From positions 894,371 through 958,370 of the forward strand of contig NC_023135.1 of NCBI RefSeq assembly GCF_000511355.1: DNA of 64,000 nt, read 5' to 3'. The stretch is from Leisingera methylohalidivorans DSM 14336. Lineage in GTDB: Bacteria; Pseudomonadota; Alphaproteobacteria; Rhodobacterales; Rhodobacteraceae. This document shows, piece by piece, positions 59,212-64,000 of this stretch. The translations under genes were made by a program, and so were the position numbers. How positions within the stretch are numbered: position 1 is the first letter of the stretch; the number at the start of each line of letters is the position of its first letter. The notes under the pieces were generated by a model, which did no database searches, was not told where the DNA came from, and saw nothing but the letters and a program-made list of their open reading frames with translations.

Positions 59212-60084
59212 ATGCGACTGTTTCTCCTCGTCTCCCTCACCATGCTGGCCTTTGCCGCGAATTCGATCCTGGGCCGCGCCGCGGTCGGCGGCGGCTATAT
59301 GGATGCCACCGGTTTCGGCCTGTGGCGGCTGCTGTCCGGGGCGCTGATGCTGGCCTTTCTCTGCCGGGTGCGGGGGCTGGAAACCTGGAGCCGGGAGCGC
59401 GTTCTGCGCCCTGCCAGCCTGTGGGGCGGGGCGGCGCTGACGCTGTATATGGCGGGTTTCACACTGGCGTATCAGGATCTTGATGCCGGTCTGGGGGCGC
59501 TGGTGCTGTTCGGGGTTGTGCAGATCTCGATGTTCCTGTGGGGCGCTGTGCGCGGCAGCCGGACCGGGGCGGCCCAGGCCGCCGGAGCGGTCCTGGCGTT
59601 TTTCGGGCTGGCCTATGTGGTCTGGCCTGCCGAGGGGGGCGGGGCGCCTCTGGCGGCCTCGCTGCTGATGGCCGCAAGCGGGTTGGGCTGGGGCATCTAC
59701 AGCCTGCTGGGGCGCGGCGCGCGGCAGCCGCTGGTCTCCACGGCGGTGAATTTCGCCTGGTCCAGCGTGATGATGCTGCCGGTCATGCTGCTGGCGGGCG
59801 GCGGCACGGTGCTGAGCGGGTATGGCGTGCTGCTGGCGGTGCTGTCCGGGGCGGTGACCTCGGGGCTGGGCTATGCGCTGTGGTACCGGGTGCTGCCGCG
59901 GCTGCTGCCGGCGGCGGCGGCCACGGTGCAGCTGAGCGTGCCGGTGATTGCGATTCTGGCAGGCGCTGTACTGCTGGGCGAGAGCATCGGGCTGCGGCTG
60001 GTGTTCGGCTCGGTTGCGGTGCTGGGCGGCATTGCCCTGGCGGTATTGCGCCCGCCTGCCGCGCGGGCCCCGTTGGCCGAGTGA
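59212..60084 (+). CDS. EamA/DMT-family membrane transporter
   Basis: A 290-residue inner-membrane protein with about ten helices arranged as two EamA repeats. [20 protein letters not shown] and [16 protein letters not shown] in the first half, and [20 protein letters not shown] and [19 protein letters not shown] in the second half are typical. Metabolite exporters of the RhaT/YdcZ group; substrate unknown. Probably co-transcribed with the upstream GNAT and downstream lipase genes. Confidence 0.88.
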   Translation: MRLFLLVSLTMLAFAANSILGRAAVGGGYMDATGFGLWRLLSGALMLAFLCRVRGLETWSRERVLRPASLWGGAALTLYMAGFTLAYQDLDAGLGALVLFGVVQISMFLWGAVRGSRTGAAQAAGAVLAFFGLAYVVWPAEGGGAPLAASLLMAASGLGWGIYSLLGRGARQPLVSTAVNFAWSSVMMLPVMLLAGGGTVLSGYGVLLAVLSGAVTSGLGYALWYRVLPRLLPAAAATVQLSVPVIAILAGAVLLGESIGLRLVFGSVAVLGGIALAVLRPPAARAPLAE

Positions 60085-60124
60085 GGGGCTTTTACCGGCT
60101 GGCAAATGCGCTTATCTGGGGCGC

Positions 60125-60937
60125 ATGTTGTCCTGTTTGAAACCCGCCGCCCTGCCTGGCGTTCTGCCCGCCGCCCTGGCTGCTGCGCTGGCCGCGGCCC
60201 TGCTGCTGCCGCTGCCCGCTGCCGCCGAATGCGTGATTCTGCTGCACGGGCTGGCGCGGTCCGGGACCTCATTCGCGGTGATGGAGGAGGTGCTGCAGTC
60301 GCGCGGCTATGATGTGGTGCGGCCCGGGTATGCCTCGACCGAAGACACCGTCGGGGTGCTGGCGGATGACACCCTGCCAGCGGCTTTTGCTGCCTGCGGC
60401 GCGGCGGAAACCCATGTGGTGACCCATTCGATGGGCGGCATCCTGCTGCGCTATTGGCTGCAGGATCACCGCCCGGACACCCTGGGGCGGGTGGTGATGA
60501 TGGGGCCGCCGAACCAGGGCAGCGAGCTGGTCGACGAGCTGGGCGATTGGGAGGTGTTCGGGCTGTTGAACGGCCCGGCTGGGCTGCAGCTGGGCACCGG
60601 CCCGGACGGCCTGCCGGGGCGGTTGCCGCCGGTGGATTTCGAGCTGGGGGTGATTGCCGGCAGCGAGACGCTGAACCCGCTGTTCTCGGCTCTTATCCCG
60701 GGGGCGGATGATGGCAAGGTCTCGGTTGAAAGCACCAAGGTGGATGGCATGGCGGCGCATCTCACCCTGCCGGTCACCCATACCTATATGATGAACAATC
60801 CGCAGGTGATGGCGCAGGCGCTGCATTTCCTGGAGCAAGGGCGGTTTGAGCCGTCGCTGACCTGGCTGGCGGCGGCGGAGGAGATCATCACCGAGGCCTG
60901 CCAGTTGAACGGCGGCTGTGAAGAGGCGGAAGAATGA
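60125..60937 (+). CDS. Secreted alpha/beta-hydrolase (lipase-like)
   Basis: A 270-residue protein with a signal peptide ([23 protein letters not shown] cleavage). The mature part has [16 protein letters not shown] (HG oxyanion motif), [15 protein letters not shown] (Ser nucleophile in HSMGG) and a C-terminal [15 protein letters not shown] with a His. Similar to PGAP1-like/triacylglycerol lipase family. It lies between the EamA and phnM genes and overlaps phnM by ATGA. Confidence 0.85.
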   Translation: MLSCLKPAALPGVLPAALAAALAAALLLPLPAAAECVILLHGLARSGTSFAVMEEVLQSRGYDVVRPGYASTEDTVGVLADDTLPAAFAACGAAETHVVTHSMGGILLRYWLQDHRPDTLGRVVMMGPPNQGSELVDELGDWEVFGLLNGPAGLQLGTGPDGLPGRLPPVDFELGVIAGSETLNPLFSALIPGADDGKVSVESTKVDGMAAHLTLPVTHTYMMNNPQVMAQALHFLEQGRFEPSLTWLAAAEEIITEACQLNGGCEEAEE

Positions 60938-62082
60938 CTTTGGACCTGACCCTGCAGGGCGGCGATGTGCTGCGCCCCGGCGGAGTGGAGCATGGCGGCG
61001 CGATTGCCATAAGCGGCGGCCTGGTGGCGGCGGCACCCGCGGGGCGCCGGGTGGATCTGACCGGCTATCTGGTGCTGCCGGGGATTGTGGACGCCCATGG
61101 CGACGGGTTTGAACGCCATCTGGCGCCGCGCCGCGGCGCGATGAAGCAGATGGCGGAGGGGGTCGTCGCGGCCGAGGCGGAGCTGGCCGCCAATGGCATC
61201 ACCACGGCGGTGCTGGCGCAGTTCTACTCCTGGGAGGGCGGTTTGCGCGGCCCGGAGTTCGCGGCCCAGGTGTTTGAGGGCATCAAGGCGGTGCGCGGCA
61301 GCCTGGTGACAGAGCTGCTGCCGCAGCTGCGGTTCGAAGTCCATATGCTGGAGGATTATGCCGGCCTGGCCGCCAGGGCGGCAGAGTGGCAGGTGCCGTA
61401 TGTGGTGTTCAACGACCACCTGCCGCATGAGCGGCTGGCGGCAGGCAAAAAGCCGCCGCGGCTGACCGGGCAGGCGCTGAAGGCGGGGCGCAATCCGGAG
61501 GTGCATTGGCAGATGCTGAAGGATATGCACGCCCGCAAGGACGAGGTGCCCGGCAGGCTGGATGCGCTGTGCCGGGAGCTGGCGGCGCAGAATGTGCGGC
61601 TGGGCAGCCATGACGATCAATCCGCCGAAGACCGGGCCGTCTGGCGCGCGCGCGGTGCGCGGATTTCCGAGTTTCCCGAAACGCTGGAGGCGGCAGAGGC
61701 TGCGCGGGCGGCAGGCGATCCGGTCATTCTCGGCTCGCCCAATGTGGTGCGGGGCGGCTCGCATAAGGGCAATGCCTCGGCGGTGGAGCTGATCGCCATG
61801 GGGTATTGCGACGCGCTGGCCTCGGATTATCACTATCCCAGCCCGCGCCGGGCGGCGCTGATGCTGGAACGCTCAGGCTTGCTGGACCTGGCAGCCGCGT
61901 GGCGGCTGGTCTCGGAGGGGCCGGCGCAACTGCTGGGGCTGCAGGACCGCGGACGGCTGGAGGCAGGCAAGCGCGCCGATATCCTGGTGCTGGACAAGGC
62001 AACCCAGCGGGTTGCGGCGACGATCTCGGCCGGGCGGGTCAGCTATATGTCGGGGGAGGTTGCGGGCCGCTTTCTGGGCTAG
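60934..62082 (+). CDS. phnM: PhnM-like alpha-D-ribose 1-methylphosphonate 5-triphosphate diphosphatase
   Basis: A 382-residue amidohydrolase-fold protein. [18 protein letters not shown] (metal HxxD-type site; family members more often have HTDNLE), [39 protein letters not shown] and [12 protein letters not shown] (metal Asp and His), [16 protein letters not shown] at the end. PhnM removes pyrophosphate in C-P lyase phosphonate use. No phnG-L, phnN or phnP genes are in the window, so this copy may have another substrate or belong to a scattered pathway. Confidence 0.82.
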   Translation: MTLDLTLQGGDVLRPGGVEHGGAIAISGGLVAAAPAGRRVDLTGYLVLPGIVDAHGDGFERHLAPRRGAMKQMAEGVVAAEAELAANGITTAVLAQFYSWEGGLRGPEFAAQVFEGIKAVRGSLVTELLPQLRFEVHMLEDYAGLAARAAEWQVPYVVFNDHLPHERLAAGKKPPRLTGQALKAGRNPEVHWQMLKDMHARKDEVPGRLDALCRELAAQNVRLGSHDDQSAEDRAVWRARGARISEFPETLEAAEAARAAGDPVILGSPNVVRGGSHKGNASAVELIAMGYCDALASDYHYPSPRRAALMLERSGLLDLAAAWRLVSEGPAQLLGLQDRGRLEAGKRADILVLDKATQRVAATISAGRVSYMSGEVAGRFLG

Positions 62083-62221
62083 GGGGCGGCGCCGCGCATC
62101 AGGCCGGCTGGCCCTCTTTGCGGCGCGTGAAACCGGCGGGGCCGCTTTCACAGGTCTTTCTTCTTTGGCCGGCCGCGTCGTCTTGCCGGGAATACCCTGG
62201 AGTCCGGGGTGGCGCCCCGGC

Positions 62222-63310
62222 TCAGTCCTGGGCTTTCACCACCCGGTTCACATGGCCCATCTTGCGGCCCGGCTTGGCCTCGGCCTTGCCATAGAGGTGG
62301 AGGGCGCAGTCGGGTTCTTTCGCCAGCTCCGGGATGCGGTCCACGTCAGCGCCGATCAGGTTTTCCATCACCACATCGGAATGGCGCCGGCCGTCGCCCA
62401 GCGGCCAGCCGGCCACCGCGCGGATGTGCTGTTCGAACTGGTCGACGGTGCAGCCGTTCTGGGTCCAGTGGCCGGAATTGTGGACCCGCGGCGCGATCTC
62501 GTTGACGATCAGGCCTGCGGGCGTCACGAACAGCTCCACTCCCAGCACGCCGACATAATCGAGCGCGTTCAGGATCTTGCCGGCCATCAGCACCGCATCC
62601 ATGCGCTGGCTTTTGCTGAGGCGCGCAGGCACGGTGGTGGTGTGCAGGATGCCGTCGCGGTGGACGTTTTCGCCGGGGTCGAAACAGGCGATTTCACCGT
62701 TCACACCGCGGGCGGCAATGACCGAGACCTCGTGGCTGAAGGTGACGAATCCTTCCAGAACCGAAGGCGCGCCAGCCATGGCGGTGAGCGCCTCGGCGGC
62801 GTCTTCAGGGGCCTTGATCCGGGCCTGGCCCTTGCCGTCATAGCCGAAGCGGCGGGTTTTCAGGATCGAAGGCGCGCCGATCCCGGCCAGGGCGGCGTCG
62901 AGGCCGGCCTGATCGGTGATATCGGCAAAGGGCGCGGTTGTGAGGCCCAGCTCCTGCAGGAAGGTTTTCTCGGTCAGCCGGTCCTGGCTGATCCGCAAGG
63001 CTTCACGGCCCGGACGGATCGGTTTCTGCGATTCCAGCAGGTCGAGCGCGGAGGTCGGGATGTTCTCGAATTCGTAGGTGATGACATCAACGGCGGCGGC
63101 AAAAGCTTTGAGCGCCCCGGCATCTTCATAACCGGCGGTGGTCACCCGGTCGGCGACATGGCCTGCGGGCGGGTTGGCGCCCGGCTCGAAAATATGCGTT
63201 TTGAAGCCGAGGCGGGAGGCCGCGACCGAGAGCATCCGGCCGAGCTGGCCGCCGCCGAGGATGCCGATAGTGGCGCCGGGCTGCAAAACCTGTGCGTGAG
63301 CTTCAGTCAT
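62222..63310 (-). CDS. purK: N5-carboxyaminoimidazole ribonucleotide synthase
   Basis: A 362-residue ATP-grasp enzyme of purine synthesis, converting AIR and bicarbonate to N5-[23 protein letters not shown] (residues 12-30), [32 protein letters not shown] (ATP loop) and [19 protein letters not shown] (catalytic) are complete. It overlaps purE's stop by 8 bp and is co-translated with it. Confidence 0.97.
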   Translation of the reverse strand: MTEAHAQVLQPGATIGILGGGQLGRMLSVAASRLGFKTHIFEPGANPPAGHVADRVTTAGYEDAGALKAFAAAVDVITYEFENIPTSALDLLESQKPIRPGREALRISQDRLTEKTFLQELGLTTAPFADITDQAGLDAALAGIGAPSILKTRRFGYDGKGQARIKAPEDAAEALTAMAGAPSVLEGFVTFSHEVSVIAARGVNGEIACFDPGENVHRDGILHTTTVPARLSKSQRMDAVLMAGKILNALDYVGVLGVELFVTPAGLIVNEIAPRVHNSGHWTQNGCTVDQFEQHIRAVAGWPLGDGRRHSDVVMENLIGADVDRIPELAKEPDCALHLYGKAEAKPGRKMGHVNRVVKAQD

Positions 63311-63791
63311 CGGAGGGCTCCTCGGGGATGGAGGCGGAGAGCGCCGCGCGCCAGCCGTCCAGCCGCTGGGCCAGGCCTGCGTCCTGCAGCGCCAGGATGC
63401 CTGCCGCCATCAGGCCCGCGTTGGCAGCGCCGGCGGCGCCGATCGCCATGGTGGCAACCGGGAAGCCCTTGGGCATCTGCACGATGGAATAGAGCGAGTC
63501 GACACCGGACAGCGCCCGGGTCTGCACCGGCACGCCAACCACCGGCACGCGGGTCTTGGACGCCACCATGCCGGGCAGATGCGCGGCACCGCCGGCACCT
63601 GCGATGATCACCTGCAACCCGCGCCCGGCGGCGGATTTTCCGTAGTCCCACAGCCGGTCCGGGGTGCGGTGGGCGGAGACGATCTTGGCCTCATAGGGAA
63701 CACCCAGTTCATCCAGGATGGTGGCGGCTTCCTTCATGGTGGGCCAGTCGGATTGGCTGCCCATGATGATGCCTACTTTGATGTCGGCCAT
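63303..63791 (-). CDS. purE: N5-carboxyaminoimidazole ribonucleotide mutase
   Basis: A 162-residue class I PurE that rearranges N5-CAIR to [21 protein letters not shown] (SxSD), [18 protein letters not shown] (catalytic His), [18 protein letters not shown] and TRVPVVGVP are intact. ATG 63791. First gene of purEK. Upstream of it to the window end I see no further gene on either strand in 209 bp, though the frame at the end is open. Confidence 0.97.
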   Translation of the reverse strand: MADIKVGIIMGSQSDWPTMKEAATILDELGVPYEAKIVSAHRTPDRLWDYGKSAAGRGLQVIIAGAGGAAHLPGMVASKTRVPVVGVPVQTRALSGVDSLYSIVQMPKGFPVATMAIGAAGAANAGLMAAGILALQDAGLAQRLDGWRAALSASIPEEPSDD

Positions 63792-64000
63792 GGCTGTTGG
63801 CTCCTGTCGCGGCTTGTGGAGCGCGCACTATAGGGAAACTGGGATTTGGCGCAATGCGGGTTGGAGCGGAAAACGGCCGGATTTGCCCTGTTTTATGAGG
63901 CTTGGCGCTTTGCCGCAGGCGGTCTGGCGGTTTGCTGCAGAGGGCTCCCGCCCGCGCGGGATGCAGGCAAGCTGCACCGCCGCCGCGGTTGGGCGTGGCG

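Overview
The window is ordinary chromosomal DNA of an alphaproteobacterium, most likely a Rhodobacteraceae/Roseobacter-group species (Leisingera/Phaeobacter/Ruegeria-like; genus not provable from the sequence alone). The basis is high GC with GC-rich third positions, an ATP synthase F1 operon (atpHAGDC) without the F0 genes, the sequence style of S4, Prs and HisC, and many families typical of this clade (DUF2125, DUF2161, DUF6525, TIGR01459 HAD, YcgN, Hint_2). I see no rRNA, tRNA, CRISPR array or intact prophage.

Layout. 1-2872: 3' part of an aa3-type cytochrome oxidase operon (subunit I, two subunit III paralogues, subunit IV). 2986-6319: divergent katG/oxyR. 6471-9140: Hint-domain protein behind a CtrA-type box, rpsD with a structured leader, and a PA14-like secreted protein. 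9201-13007: Lrp regulator, divergent class V aminotransferase, and an isolated large protein that looks like a secreted effector. 13134-17154: hisC-tyrA-extensin-like operon and convergent DUF2125. 17222-20864: chaC, then a MotA-like/MotB-like pair in which the MotB-like partner carries a very long coiled coil. 21294-26359: clpA-M23 peptidase, gloB and a methyltransferase. 26754-31716: atpHAGDC and its terminator.

31951-35172 is the accessory part. A Zur-type operator precedes zinT (periplasmic zinc binder) and zigA (CobW-family GTPase), followed by a DUF6525 protein, a decayed IS91-like element (broken tyrosine-recombinase and transposase pieces) and a 12-bp tandem repeat. zinT and zigA are visibly less GC-rich at third codon positions than their neighbours.

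35270-48613 is mixed: a methyltransferase with a regulatory domain, an Aer-like PAS protein, an AraC remnant, nhaC, an H-type lectin, a MerR regulator divergent from DUF2938 with a duplicated operator-like element, prs, an isomerase/hydrolase/isomerase group, threonine aldolase, ycgN-ribF, and a secreted orphan. 49052-56201: a MaoC hydratase, a HAD phosphatase, patatin, Mn-dependent pyrophosphatase, two tandem TraB/GumN proteins (one with a tandem repeat in its signal peptide) and a DUF2161 protein. 56314-58497: groESL behind a variant CIRCE element. 58580-63791: GNAT-EamA-lipase-phnM operon and purEK.

The most interesting items are the effector-like protein at 11361-13007, the stator-like pair at 17829-20864, the S4 leader, the duplicated MerR-type element and the Zur module next to IS91 debris. 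I found no complete, clearly undescribed multi-gene system.
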